From Rhodovulum sulfidophilum (GTDB lineage: Bacteria; Pseudomonadota; Alphaproteobacteria; Rhodobacterales; Rhodobacteraceae): 55,580 nucleotides of DNA. Positions 8,032 to 15,992 of this stretch are shown piece after piece. The notes under the pieces are model-generated. The model ran no database searches. It saw nothing but the letters and a program-made list of their open reading frames with translations, and was not told where the DNA came from. The position numbers and the translations under genes are program-made. Location of the stretch: contig QFPW01000022.1 of NCBI GenBank assembly GCA_003241785.1, positions 1-55,580 of the forward strand, given 5' to 3'. How positions within the stretch are numbered: the stretch's first letter is position 1; each line of letters opens with the position of its first letter.

Positions 8032-8745
8032 ATGCACCGTCCGAAGACCCTGCTGCTCACCCGCCCGGAACGCCAGTCCGCCGCCTTCGCGCGGGCGCTC
8101 GACGCGGCCCTGCCCGGCCGGTTCGCGGTCACCGTCTCGCCGATGACGCGGATCAGCCCGACCGGGGCGCCGCTCGATCTCGCGGATGCCTCGGGCCTGC
8201 TCTTCACCTCGGCGAACGGCGTCGAGCAGTTCGCCGCGCGCGGCATCGCGACGGCGCTGCCCGCCTATTGCGTGGGCGCGATGACCGCCGCGGCCGCCCG
8301 CGCGGCGGGGCTGCGCGCCGAGAGCGCGGGCGGCGACGTCGCCGCGCTCGCCGCGCTCGCCGCCGCGGCCCACCGGCCCGGCGACGGGCCGCTGGTCCAT
8401 ATCCGCGGCCGCCACGCCGCGGGCGATCTCATCGGCCTGCTCGCGGCCCGGGGCGTCCCCGCGCGCCCGGCCGAGATCTACGCGCAGGAGCCCGAGCCGC
8501 TTGGCCCGGAGGCGGCGGCGCGCTTCGCCGGGGGGCGGATCGACGTCGTGGCGCTGTTCTCGCCGCGCTCGTCCGCGGCCCTCGCCGCCGCGATCGTGGC
8601 GGGGGGCTGGCCAGTCGGGGACCTCGTCTCGGTCGCGATCAGCCCGGCCGCCGACGCGGCCTTCGCGGGCCTTTCCCCGGGCCGGCGCGTCGTCGCCGAG
8701 GCCCCCGGACGCGCCGGCCTGATCGCCGCGCTCGCGGGGGTGTAA
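8032..8745 (+). CDS. hemD: Uroporphyrinogen-III synthase
   Basis: Cyclises hydroxymethylbilane to uroporphyrinogen III in tetrapyrrole synthesis. The opening LLLTRPERQSAAFARALDA is typical. The two-domain layout with FTSANGV (about residue 58-64), the central CVGAMTAAAAR and the late FSPRSSAAL loop fits HemD, a poorly conserved family. Length of 237 residues is normal. It diverges from tsaD with 132 bp between them. hemC, which often sits just before hemD in related genomes, is not here. The mitofilin-like and HemY-like genes follow on the same strand. Confidence 0.85.
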   Translation: MHRPKTLLLTRPERQSAAFARALDAALPGRFAVTVSPMTRISPTGAPLDLADASGLLFTSANGVEQFAARGIATALPAYCVGAMTAAAARAAGLRAESAGGDVAALAALAAAAHRPGDGPLVHIRGRHAAGDLIGLLAARGVPARPAEIYAQEPEPLGPEAAARFAGGRIDVVALFSPRSSAALAAAIVAGGWPVGDLVSVAISPAADAAFAGLSPGRRVVAEAPGRAGLIAALAGV

Positions 8746-8785
8746 GCGGGACTTCCAGCCCATGGCCGGAGGTCCGGCACGCCGC

Positions 8786-8844
8786 TTGTCGGCCCTAGGC
8801 CCTTCGCCTAGTATCCCGGCGCGGCCCCCGTCGGGGACGGGGGC
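8786..8844 (+). promoter_or_regulatory. Promoter of the mitofilin-like gene with hairpin at the predicted +1
   Basis: TTGTCG (8786-8791) and TAGTAT (8809-8814) are 17 bp apart. The predicted start, about 8821, is followed almost at once by a 9-bp perfect stem with a GGG loop (8824-8844). The ribosome-binding region and ATG (8870) lie downstream of the hairpin. Confidence 0.5.
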
Positions 8845-8869
8845 GGAGCGGCTCAAAGGTGGACTAGAT

Positions 8870-10549
8870 ATGGCGAGAAAGAGGACCGGTTCGACGGGTG
8901 GACGGGGTACGAGCCCCCGGGACGAAACGGTCGAGGCGCCGCGGGGATACTCCATCTACAGCGAAAAGGCCGAGAAGGCGGCGGCCAGCGAGGACGACGC
9001 CTCGCTGCTCAGATCCGTCGACGAGGCGGTGGCGAGCGGCGATTCCGCGCCCGCCGAACCGGCCGAGCCGCCGGCGCCCGGATATTCGATCTTCGCCGAA
9101 TCCGAGGAGCCGAAGGGGCCGATGACCCCCGAGGAAGTCGCCCGCGAAGCCGCCGAGGACGCGGAGATCATCGCCGCCGTGGACGAGGCGGTCGGCGCCC
9201 GGCCCGACGCCGAGCCCGTCGCCGGAACGCCCGCGGAACCGGTCGAGGAGACCGTCGCGGAGGCTCCCTCCGAGCCCGAAATCGCGTCCGAGCCCCAACC
9301 GGGCGACCGCCGCGAGTCCGAGCCCGAGCCGGCCACGGCCGGGGAGCCCGAGGTGATCGCGCGGCGCCCGATCCCGCGCGAGCCCGAGACCGCCTCCATC
9401 CCTCCCGCCGCCGTCGCCGCGGCCTCGGCGCGTTCGGGTGGCGGCTTCGCCGGCAAGGCGCTCGGCGGCGTCGTGCTCCTGCTCGCCGGCGGCGCGCTGG
9501 CGCTCTGGCTCGGGCCCAAGCTCGCGCCGAACCTGCCCCGGGGCATGGCCCCGGTGGCCGATTTCCTTGAGCCCGGCCGGCAGGCCGCCGAGACACGGCT
9601 CGCGGCGCTCGACACCGAGATCGCGGCGCTGAAAGCGCAGATCGCCAATATCCCGGCCGGCGTGACCGCCGCGGACCTTTCCGCCGCCGTGACCGGCGCG
9701 CGGGGCGAGATCGACGCCGAGATCACCCGGCTCGGCAACCAGATCGGCGCCGGCGCCGAGGTGCCCGAGCGGCTCGCCCGGCTCGAATCCTCGCTGCGAG
9801 GCACGACCACCGAGCTCACGAGCCTTAAGGACCAGATCGCCGCCGGGGGCGCCACCGCCGGCTCCGCCGCGCCGACCGATCTCTATCGCGGCGAGATCGA
9901 CGGGCTGCGCGCCGAGCTCGGCACGCTGTCCGATCAGGTCGCGGGGCTCCGGACGCGCGTCGACGAGGTCGGCGCCGCCGCGCAGCGCCAGGTCGAGACC
10001 GCGCAGCAGACCGTCGACACGGTCCAGGCCGAGGCGACCCAGGCGGTGGACACCGCCGCGCGCCAGACCGACGTGGCCTCGGTCGCCGCCGCGCTCGCCG
10101 CCGGCCAGCCCTTCGCCGAGCCGTTGTCCCGGCTCGCCGCGCTGCCCGGCGAGAGCGTGCCCGAGACGCTGACCGCCGCCGCCGCGACCGGCGCGCCCTC
10201 GGTCGCCACGCTCCGGACCACCTTCCCCGAGGCCGCGCACGCGGCGATCCGGGCGAGCATCGTCGCGGGCGCCGGCGACGGCATGTTCGACCGCGCCTAC
10301 GCGCTTTTCCGTGCGCAGATCGCGACCCGCTCGCTCTCGCCGCGGGAAGGCGCGAGCCCGGACGCCGTGCTTTCGCGGATGGAGGCCAGGCTGAACCAGG
10401 GTGACCTCGCCGGCGCGATCGCCGAAGCCGAGGCGCTGCCCTCCGAGGCCAAGGCGGCGATGGGTGACTGGCTCACCCAGGCCAAGCTGCGCGCCGGGGC
10501 CGAGGCGGGTCTCTCCGCGCTCGAGTCCGCCACTCCCGCCACGAACTGA
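8870..10549 (+). CDS. Mitofilin/Mic60-like inner-membrane protein (COG4223)
   Basis: A 559-residue protein with an acidic, Pro-rich N-terminal region (1-190), one transmembrane helix (about 193-214), a long coiled coil (about 235-420) and a C-terminal helical domain (about 430-550). This is the architecture of alphaproteobacterial Mic60, homologous to the crista-junction protein of mitochondria and tied to intracytoplasmic membrane shape. The location between hemD and the HemY-like gene is the known genomic context of that family. The N-terminus holds two copies of a motif: GYSIYSE at about 27-33 and GYSIFAE at 71-77, each followed some 20-30 residues later by VDEAV. It probably has its own promoter at 8786-8814. 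Confidence 0.82.
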   Translation: MARKRTGSTGGRGTSPRDETVEAPRGYSIYSEKAEKAAASEDDASLLRSVDEAVASGDSAPAEPAEPPAPGYSIFAESEEPKGPMTPEEVAREAAEDAEIIAAVDEAVGARPDAEPVAGTPAEPVEETVAEAPSEPEIASEPQPGDRRESEPEPATAGEPEVIARRPIPREPETASIPPAAVAAASARSGGGFAGKALGGVVLLLAGGALALWLGPKLAPNLPRGMAPVADFLEPGRQAAETRLAALDTEIAALKAQIANIPAGVTAADLSAAVTGARGEIDAEITRLGNQIGAGAEVPERLARLESSLRGTTTELTSLKDQIAAGGATAGSAAPTDLYRGEIDGLRAELGTLSDQVAGLRTRVDEVGAAAQRQVETAQQTVDTVQAEATQAVDTAARQTDVASVAAALAAGQPFAEPLSRLAALPGESVPETLTAAAATGAPSVATLRTTFPEAAHAAIRASIVAGAGDGMFDRAYALFRAQIATRSLSPREGASPDAVLSRMEARLNQGDLAGAIAEAEALPSEAKAAMGDWLTQAKLRAGAEAGLSALESATPATN

Positions 10550-10564
10550 GCGAGGCCGCCCAAA

Positions 10565-11989
10565 ATGCTCTGGTCCCTGATCAAAGTCGTCGTCTTCGTC
10601 GCCGTCGCGGTCGGCCTCGCCTTCGGCGCGAAATATCTGCTCGAAACGCCGGGCGAGGTGCGCTTCGCATTCGGCGATCACGAGATGCTGCTTTCGCCGC
10701 TCGGCTTCGTCATCGCGATCTGCCTCGCGCTGATCGCCGCCTATCTCCTGTTGCGGCTCATCGGGCTGCTGATCGCGGTGATCCGCTTCCTGCTCGGCGA
10801 CGAGACGGCGATCACCCGCTATTTCACCCGGCATCGCCAGCGCCGCGGCCTCGACGCGCTGTCCGAGGCGATGACCGCGCTCGCCTCCGATGATTCGAAG
10901 TCGGCGATCAAGTATTCCGCCAAGGCGGAGCGGCTGCTCGCCCGGCCCGACATCACGCGGCTCATGATCGCCCGCTCGGCCGAGCTCGGCGGCGACAGGA
11001 CCAAGGCCCGGCTCTACTACAAGGAAATGCTGGCCGACCCGCGCACCCGGTTCGTCGCGATCCAGGGGCTGATGCGCCAGCAGCTCGAGGAGGGCGACAC
11101 CGCGACCGCGCTCGAGCTGGCGAAGAAGGCCTTCGCGATCCGGCCCGAGCATCCCGCGATGCTGCGCCAGCTCTTCGAGCTGCAGTCGCGGCGCGAGGAC
11201 TGGAGCGGCGCGCGCGCGACGCTGACCGCGGCGACCCAGGCGAAGCTCCTGCCGCGCGACGTGGCGACCCGCCGCGACGCCGTGCTGTCGCTCGCCGACG
11301 CGCGCGCGCTGCTCGGCCGGGGCGAGACCGAGCGCGGCAACGAGGCGGCGCTGCAGGCGAACCGGCTTGCTCCGACGCTGATCCCCGCCGCCGCGCTGGC
11401 CTCCCATGTCCACGTCGAGAAAGGCGCCAAGCGCAAGGCGGTGAAGACGCTCACCACCGCCTGGGGCGCCAATCCGCATCCCGACCTCGCCGCCGCCTTC
11501 GCTGCGATCGAGCCGACCGAGACCCCGGCGATGCGCCGGAAGCGCTTCGACACGCTGATCGCGGCGCGGCCCGACGACATGGAGAGCAAGCTCCTGAAAT
11601 CGGAGCTCGCGCTCGCCGACGAGGATTTCCCGGCGGCGCGCAAGGCGCTCGGCGGGCTCGCGGAGACGCATCCGACGACGCGCAGCCTCGCGATCATGGC
11701 GGCGGTCGAGCGGGGCACCGGCGCGCCGGACGCGGTGGTGAGCGGCTGGCTCGCCAAGGCGCTCACCGCCTCGCGCGGGCCGCAGTGGACCTGCGACAAG
11801 TGCAACCACGTCCACGGGCACTGGATGCCGATCTGCGAGAACTGCGGCGCTTTCGACACGCTCGCCTGGAGGGAGGCGGCCCATCCCGAGGACGCCTCGC
11901 TCGCCCAGTCCGCGATGCTGCCGCTGATCATCGGCGCCGGCGAAAAACCGGCCGAGCCGGAGGTCGAGGCGAAGGTGGTCGACGCCTGA
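10565..11989 (+). CDS. hemY: HemY-like TPR membrane protein with C-terminal zinc ribbon
   Basis: Named for proximity to heme genes in proteobacteria, although its function is unproven. Two N-terminal transmembrane helices (about 4-26 and 42-66) carry the HemY_N signature, and a helical TPR-like domain fills about residues 90-400. Unusually visible is a C-terminal four-cysteine cluster, Cys410-x2-Cys413-x10-Cys424-x2-Cys427 (WTCDKC...ICENCGAFDTL), which resembles a rubredoxin-type zinc ribbon as in LapB. Length is 474 residues. It starts 15 bp after the mitofilin-like gene and is surely in the same transcript. A role as an assembly or quality-control scaffold at the inner membrane is an inference. 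Confidence 0.78.
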   Translation: MLWSLIKVVVFVAVAVGLAFGAKYLLETPGEVRFAFGDHEMLLSPLGFVIAICLALIAAYLLLRLIGLLIAVIRFLLGDETAITRYFTRHRQRRGLDALSEAMTALASDDSKSAIKYSAKAERLLARPDITRLMIARSAELGGDRTKARLYYKEMLADPRTRFVAIQGLMRQQLEEGDTATALELAKKAFAIRPEHPAMLRQLFELQSRREDWSGARATLTAATQAKLLPRDVATRRDAVLSLADARALLGRGETERGNEAALQANRLAPTLIPAAALASHVHVEKGAKRKAVKTLTTAWGANPHPDLAAAFAAIEPTETPAMRRKRFDTLIAARPDDMESKLLKSELALADEDFPAARKALGGLAETHPTTRSLAIMAAVERGTGAPDAVVSGWLAKALTASRGPQWTCDKCNHVHGHWMPICENCGAFDTLAWREAAHPEDASLAQSAMLPLIIGAGEKPAEPEVEAKVVDA

Positions 11990-11997
11990 AGCCGTCA

Positions 11998-12026
11998 GTC
12001 ATCCTAAACCCGATCACCCGGATGAC
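11998..12026 (+). terminator. Stem-loop after the HemY-like gene
   Basis: GTCATCC (11998-12004) pairs with GGATGAC (12020-12026) over a 15-base loop, 9 bases after the stop codon. There is no clear T-tract. Confidence 0.3.
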
Positions 12027-12099
12027 GCCGAACCGATGCGAGCTCATCCGTCGTGGTACTGGAATCGGGAGATTGCTTCTCGCCTTCCGATCAATCGCA

Positions 12100-12161
12100 G
12101 GTGCGACATAATCGTCGCACCCGCACTCCTTATTTGACAGGCCATTCACTTCGAGTAACGT
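12100..12161 (+). promoter_or_regulatory. Hairpin plus sigma70-like promoter before the CTERM protein gene
   Basis: A perfect 8-bp stem (GGTGCGAC/GTCGCACC, 12100-12121) is followed by CGCACTCCTTATTT, so it may end HemY-like transcription or act as an operator. TTGACA (12134-12139) follows, with TAACGT 16 bp later (12156-12161). The stretch 12040-12220 is noticeably richer in A/T than its surroundings. Confidence 0.42.
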
Positions 12162-12218
12162 TTTCGGGAGAATGAATCGCCCGAATTCGCCCCGTCGTGT
12201 ATGTGGAGCCGATGTCTG

Positions 12219-12782
12219 ATGAATGACTTCCTGAAGGTCCTGCTTGTCTCCGCCGCGGCGACCGCGGCGCCGGTAGCGGCCAGCGCCGTGGACTACGTCG
12301 ACAACTTCGTCATTTCCGCCGACACGGAAGAGCTGGCGGAGCAGCGTCGTCTCAGCCTTGGCGACACGTGGACGACCAATTACACCCTTGGCGCCGGCGT
12401 GCAGCCGTTCAATCTGGACCTGGTGTTCAGCGGCAACGCCTCGATCACCGGCGTCCTTTCCAACATCCGCTACGGGATCGGCTCGGCGACGTTCCCGTAC
12501 GAGCGGATCGAAAACACCGGCATCGGCACCGGACGCGTCGGCGAAGGCACGATCACCGATACCTATATCGATGGGCCATTCTCGATCATCTATACCTACA
12601 CCGCCGGGTCGCTGCCGACGCGGACCGCCCTCGTCAACTTCACCGGGACGATGGAATCGGTTCCGACGTCCGTGCCTGAGATCGGCGCCAAAGGCGCGCT
12701 GTCGGCGATGCTGCTGGTAATGGGCGGCATCGCCGTCATGACCGGCACCCGGCGCCGCGGCGGCCCGGTGGCGTTCACCTGA
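12219..12782 (+). CDS. Secreted protein with VPEID-CTERM-like sorting tail
   Basis: 187 residues: a signal peptide (MNDFLKVLLVSAAATAAPVAASA), then a polar, Thr/Gly/Ile-rich beta-type body of about 130 residues with no recognised domain. It ends in a tripartite sorting tail: VPEIG motif, hydrophobic helix and a terminal Arg cluster (TRRR). That tail matches the PEP-CTERM class, closest to the VPEID variant of alphaproteobacteria, which is cut by an exosortase/archaeosortase-type enzyme. No exosortase gene lies in the window. The ATG at 12219 is chosen over 12201 because it directly begins the signal peptide and GGAG lies 10 bp upstream. Function unknown; a surface or exopolysaccharide-associated protein is likely. 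Confidence 0.72.
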   Translation: MNDFLKVLLVSAAATAAPVAASAVDYVDNFVISADTEELAEQRRLSLGDTWTTNYTLGAGVQPFNLDLVFSGNASITGVLSNIRYGIGSATFPYERIENTGIGTGRVGEGTITDTYIDGPFSIIYTYTAGSLPTRTALVNFTGTMESVPTSVPEIGAKGALSAMLLVMGGIAVMTGTRRRGGPVAFT

Positions 12783-12797
12783 CGGTGAACTAAACCG

Positions 12798-12824
12798 CCG
12801 CCGGAACCCACCCGGATCCGGCGG
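12798..12824 (+). terminator. Stem-loop after the CTERM protein gene
   Basis: CCGCCGGA (12798-12805) pairs perfectly with TCCGGCGG (12817-12824). The segment after it contains GAATTTCTCC. A plausible intrinsic terminator 15 bp past the stop codon. Confidence 0.5.
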
Positions 12825-13031
12825 ACCACCGAATTTCTCCCCGAGTTGATAGCGGCGTGTCGCAAGTCGGCGCGCCGCTTTTTGATGCGTGGAGAGATGC
12901 GGCCGCGCCCCGGCGACGGTACGCGACGCCGGATCGGTTGGCCTTGCCGTCCACGGCCATACCTGCGAATGCGACGCATTATTAAGTCATTGCTTTTATT
13001 GACATATCTTTCCGATCGCTCTACTTGGATC

Positions 13032-13147
13032 CCCATCGGGGAGTAGCGACCGCCGGAGTTCCGGTGGAGGCACGTCAACAGGCTCGCGGCGCCGCCGCGT
13101 GGCGTGTCCAAGTCCCATCGGGGACCTCGCGAGACCGTGGCGGTGGG
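13032..13147 (+). ncRNA. yybP-ykoY manganese riboswitch
   Basis: All conserved aptamer blocks appear in order upstream of mntP: GGGGAGTAGC (13038-13047), CGTCAACA (13073-13080) and GAGACCGT (13131-13138). The closing helix P1 is CCCATCG (13032-13038) pairing with CGGTGGG (13141-13147). A GC-rich arm lies between the second and third blocks. The family binds Mn2+ and typically turns on manganese exporters. About 50 bases separate the aptamer from the mntP ATG at 13199, so control is probably by access to the ribosome-binding site; no T-tract terminator is evident. The upstream 12960-13025 stretch is AT-rich and contains TTGACA (12999-13004). Confidence 0.93.
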
Positions 13148-13198
13148 ACTCTGCGGGCGGGGTCCGTCCATCGCCCGGATCAGCCCCGAGGATACCCC

Positions 13199-13759
13199 AT
13201 GTCACCGATCGCGATCGGCGTGCTCGCCGTCTCGATGTCCATCGACGCCTTCATCGCCGCGCTCGGCAAGGGCGCCGCCGCGCAACGGCCCGGGTTCGGC
13301 CAGGCGGTGCGGACCGGCGCGATCTTCGGGCTCGTGGAAACCCTGACGCCTCTGATCGGCTGGGCGCTCGGCATGGCCGCGAGCCAGTATGTCGAGGCGG
13401 TGGACCACTGGATCGCCTTCGTGCTGCTCGGCGGCGTCGGGGCGCATATGGCGCTGCAGGCCTGGACCCGGACGGCGGAGGCGGCGCGGCCGTCGGTCTC
13501 GCTCTGGGCGACCATCGGCACCGCCGTCGGCACGTCGATCGACGCGATGGCGGTCGGCGTGTCGCTGGCCTTCCTCGACGTGAACATCTTCGTCATCGCG
13601 ATCGCGATCGGCCTCGCGACGATGGTGATGAGCTCGACCGGCGTTCTCGCCGGGCGCTTCCTCGGCCTGCGCTTCGGCCGGATCGCCGAGGCGCTCGGCG
13701 GCGCCGCGCTCATCTGCCTCGGGACGGCGATCCTCGTCGAGCATCTCGCCGCCGGGTAG
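13199..13759 (+). CDS. mntP: Manganese efflux pump MntP
   Basis: Exports Mn2+ across the inner membrane. The 186-residue protein has six hydrophobic segments in two pseudo-symmetric halves, each with the family Asp motif: MSIDAFIAALGKG (about residues 13-25) and SIDAMAVGVSLAF (about 118-130). The start at 13199 was chosen because it follows the riboswitch and begins directly at the first helix; longer in-frame starts would run through the aptamer. It converges with the racemase-family gene, whose stop is 5 bp away. Confidence 0.93.
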   Translation: MSPIAIGVLAVSMSIDAFIAALGKGAAAQRPGFGQAVRTGAIFGLVETLTPLIGWALGMAASQYVEAVDHWIAFVLLGGVGAHMALQAWTRTAEAARPSVSLWATIGTAVGTSIDAMAVGVSLAFLDVNIFVIAIAIGLATMVMSSTGVLAGRFLGLRFGRIAEALGGAALICLGTAILVEHLAAG

Positions 13760-13764
13760 GCGGC

Positions 13765-14457
13765 TCAGACCAGCGCCCGCGCCACCGCGGCGGTCGCGTG
13801 CAGCGTCGTGGTATCGTAGAGCGGCGCCGCGCTGTCCTCCGGCCGAACCAGCAGCATGATCTCGGTGCAGCCGAGGATCACCGCCTGCGCGCCGCGCGCC
13901 ACCAGCCGGGCGATCACCTCGGCATAGGCGGCGCGCGACGCGTCGCGCACCACGCCGAGCACGAGTTCGTCGTAGATGATCCGGTGCACCAGCGCCCGGT
14001 CCGCCGCCTCGGGAACCAGCACCTCGAGGCCGTGGCGCTTGGCGAGGCGACCCTTGTAGAAGTCCTGCTCCATCGTGAAGGCGGTTCCGAGCAGCCCGAC
14101 GCGGCCGAACCCGTCGGCGCGAATCGCCTCCGCCGTCGGATCGGCGATGTGCAGGAGCGGAATCCCGACCGCGTCCTCCATCGCCTCCGCGAAACGGTGC
14201 ATCGTGTTGGTGCAGAGCACCAGCATCTCCGCCCCGCCCCGTTCGAGCGCGCGCGACGCCGCGACCATCTCGACCTCGAGCGCGCCCCAGTCGCCCCGGT
14301 GCTGCGCCGCCTCGATCTCGCCGAAATCGACCGACAGCATCAGGCTCCGCGCGGAATGCGTGCCGCCAAGGCGCCGCGCCGCCTCCTGGTTGATGATCCG
14401 ATAATATTCGGCCGAGCTTTCCCAGCTCATGCCGCCGATCAGCCCGATGGTCTTCAT
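13765..14457 (-). CDS. Aspartate/glutamate racemase-family protein
   Basis: A PLP-independent two-cysteine racemase of the Asp/Glu/hydantoin superfamily (230 residues), closest in look to RacX/YgeA. The N-terminal IGLIGGMSWESSAEYYR is characteristic. The acid/base cysteines are Cys82 (VLCTNTMH) and Cys197 (VILGCTEI). RacX/YgeA-type enzymes often have broad, non-Asp/Glu specificity. Its ATG overlaps the stop of the SnoaL-like gene (ATGA), so the two are co-translated. It is distinct from murI at 37743-38558. Confidence 0.82.
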   Translation of the reverse strand: MKTIGLIGGMSWESSAEYYRIINQEAARRLGGTHSARSLMLSVDFGEIEAAQHRGDWGALEVEMVAASRALERGGAEMLVLCTNTMHRFAEAMEDAVGIPLLHIADPTAEAIRADGFGRVGLLGTAFTMEQDFYKGRLAKRHGLEVLVPEAADRALVHRIIYDELVLGVVRDASRAAYAEVIARLVARGAQAVILGCTEIMLLVRPEDSAAPLYDTTTLHATAAVARALV

Positions 14458-14888
14458 GCAGCACCTCCCCGGTTGCCGAGAAGCTGGCGGTAGACGCCGA
14501 GGCGGTCGCTCACCTGCCAGTGGCCGTCGAGGCCCCCCGCGCCGATCCGATAGACGGTCAGGCCCGACATGCGGATCTCGCGCCCGGTCGCGGGAAAATC
14601 GGGAATGTCGCCGAGATGCGTCGCGGACCAGAGCCAGGACAGCGCCACGCGGTCCCCGTCGCCGAGCAGATCGACGATCTCGAACCGCTGGTCGGGAAAC
14701 GGCGCGCGCGACTGGAGGACACGCTCGGCGAAAGCGGGGCGGTCGAGCGTCCGGCCTTCCCAAGGATCGCCGGGATCATGCAGCACGGTATAGGCCGGTG
14801 CGACGAACCGATCGACCTCCGCGACCGCGCCTTCGTTCCAGATCCGGGCGATGAAATCGGCGACCAGCGCCTTCGCTGTCTCGGCCAC
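14454..14888 (-). CDS. SnoaL-like / NTF2-fold protein
   Basis: 144 residues predicted to form a cone-shaped NTF2-like barrel as in SnoaL polyketide cyclases and 'ester cyclase' proteins. Features include ADFIARIWNEGAVAEVDRFVAPAYTVLHDP at the N-terminus (seen as a run of conserved Asp/Trp/His positions) and WHVS-like WQVSDRLG near the end. The GTG at 14888 is preferred to an ATG at 14936 because a perfect AGGAGG lies 5 bp upstream of it, and the longer form would overlap the ribosomal-operon terminator. Ligand unknown. Probably co-transcribed with the racemase-family gene. Confidence 0.72.
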   Translation of the reverse strand: MAETAKALVADFIARIWNEGAVAEVDRFVAPAYTVLHDPGDPWEGRTLDRPAFAERVLQSRAPFPDQRFEIVDLLGDGDRVALSWLWSATHLGDIPDFPATGREIRMSGLTVYRIGAGGLDGHWQVSDRLGVYRQLLGNRGGAA

Positions 14889-14910
14889 GCGCGCCTCCTG
14901 AAATGCGAAA

Positions 14911-14935
14911 TGGGCGCCGGAAGATCCGACGCCCA
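14911..14935 (-). terminator. Terminator of the rplM-rpsI operon
   Basis: An 11-bp stem with one G-U pair and a 3-base loop (14911-14921 with 14925-14935), followed on the minus strand by TTTCGCATTT. It lies about 30 bp beyond the rpsI stop codon. It also lies just upstream of the SnoaL gene's ribosome-binding site. Confidence 0.75.
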
Positions 14936-14963
14936 TCCCGAAAAGTCCACCGATCGCGAAGGA

Positions 14964-15446
14964 TCAGCGCTTGGAGAACTGGAAGCTCCGGCGCGCCTTG
15001 CGCTTGCCGTACTTCTTGCGCTCGACGACGCGGCTGTCGCGGGTCAGGAAGCCCGCGGCCTTCAGCGCCGGACGAAGGCTCGGCTCATAGAGCTGCAGCG
15101 CCTGGCTGATGCCGTGCTTCACCGCGCCGGCCTGGCCCGAGAGGCCGCCGCCCTTCACGGTCGCGAAGACGTCGAACTGACCCTCGACGCCGGCCACGGT
15201 GAAGGCCTGGCCGATCACCATGCGCAGAACCGGACGCGCGAAATAGACGTCCATTTCCTTCTTGTTCACGATGACCTTGCCGGAGCCCGGCTTGATCCAG
15301 ACGCGGGCGACCGCGTCCTTGCGCTTGCCGGTCGCGTAGGAGCGGCCGAGGCTGTCGCGCTTCGGCTCGCGCGTGATCGCGACTTCGGCGACCGGGGTCG
15401 CGATCACCGCGTCCTTGAGGTCTTCGAGCGAGTTGAAATCGGCCAT
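14964..15446 (-). CDS. rpsI: 30S ribosomal protein S9
   Basis: 160 residues ending in the basic tail KYGKRKARRSFQFSKR, whose terminal Lys-Arg contacts the P-site tRNA anticodon loop. The core GKRKDAVARVWIKPGSGK is diagnostic. An N-terminal extension of about 30 residues before the core is usual in alphaproteobacteria. It lies 2 bp after rplM in the standard L13-S9 operon. Confidence 0.98.
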   Translation of the reverse strand: MADFNSLEDLKDAVIATPVAEVAITREPKRDSLGRSYATGKRKDAVARVWIKPGSGKVIVNKKEMDVYFARPVLRMVIGQAFTVAGVEGQFDVFATVKGGGLSGQAGAVKHGISQALQLYEPSLRPALKAAGFLTRDSRVVERKKYGKRKARRSFQFSKR

Positions 15447-15448
15447 GA

Positions 15449-15913
15449 TCAGGCGCTCCGCGTGTTCTTGGGATTCATGGCGGCGACGTCGAGCGCCTCC
15501 GGGTTCTGGGCCACGTGCGGGTGCTCGGCGCCCGCGTAGACCTTCAGATGGCCCATCTGCGCCCGGCTGAGCGGGCCGCCCGGCAGCATGCGCTGCACGG
15601 CCTTCTGGATCACCCGCTCGGGGAAGCGCCCCTCGAGGATCTGGCCGGCGGTGCGGTGCTTGATGCCGCCCGGATAGCCGGTGTGCCAGTAGTAGCGCTT
15701 GTCGGCGCGCTTGTTGCCCGTCATCTGCACCTTCTCGGCGTTGATGACGATGACATGGTCGCCCATGTCCATGTGCGGGGTGAAGGTCGGCTTGTGCTTA
15801 CCGCGCAGCCGCATGGCCACGAGGCTCGCGAGCCGGCCGAGCACCAGCCCCTCGGCGTCGATCACGACCCATTTCTTGTCGAAATCGGCCGGCTTGGCGG
15901 AATAGGTCTTCAT
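15449..15913 (-). CDS. rplM: 50S ribosomal protein L13
   Basis: 154 residues with standard landmarks: WVVIDAEGLVLGRLAS near residue 15-30, GDHVIVINAEKV, and the YYWHTGYPGG segment. The ATG at 15913 gives the family N-terminus MKTYSAKPADFDKKW; an in-frame ATG 42 bp upstream adds an unlike-family basic leader. First gene of the L13-S9 operon. Confidence 0.98.
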   Translation of the reverse strand: MKTYSAKPADFDKKWVVIDAEGLVLGRLASLVAMRLRGKHKPTFTPHMDMGDHVIVINAEKVQMTGNKRADKRYYWHTGYPGGIKHRTAGQILEGRFPERVIQKAVQRMLPGGPLSRAQMGHLKVYAGAEHPHVAQNPEALDVAAMNPKNTRSA

Positions 15914-15992
15914 CGTGTCAATCCCGTGTCTGGCCCGTGTGGTCGCGGGAGGCACGTGACGCCACCTTCAGACCTCTTGCGAACGAGGCGCC

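Noticed and set aside
13765..14457. Second glutamate racemase (murI) for wall synthesis
   Set aside because: The N-terminus GLIGGMSWESSAEYY is of the RacX/YgeA type, and a clear murI exists at 37743-38558.
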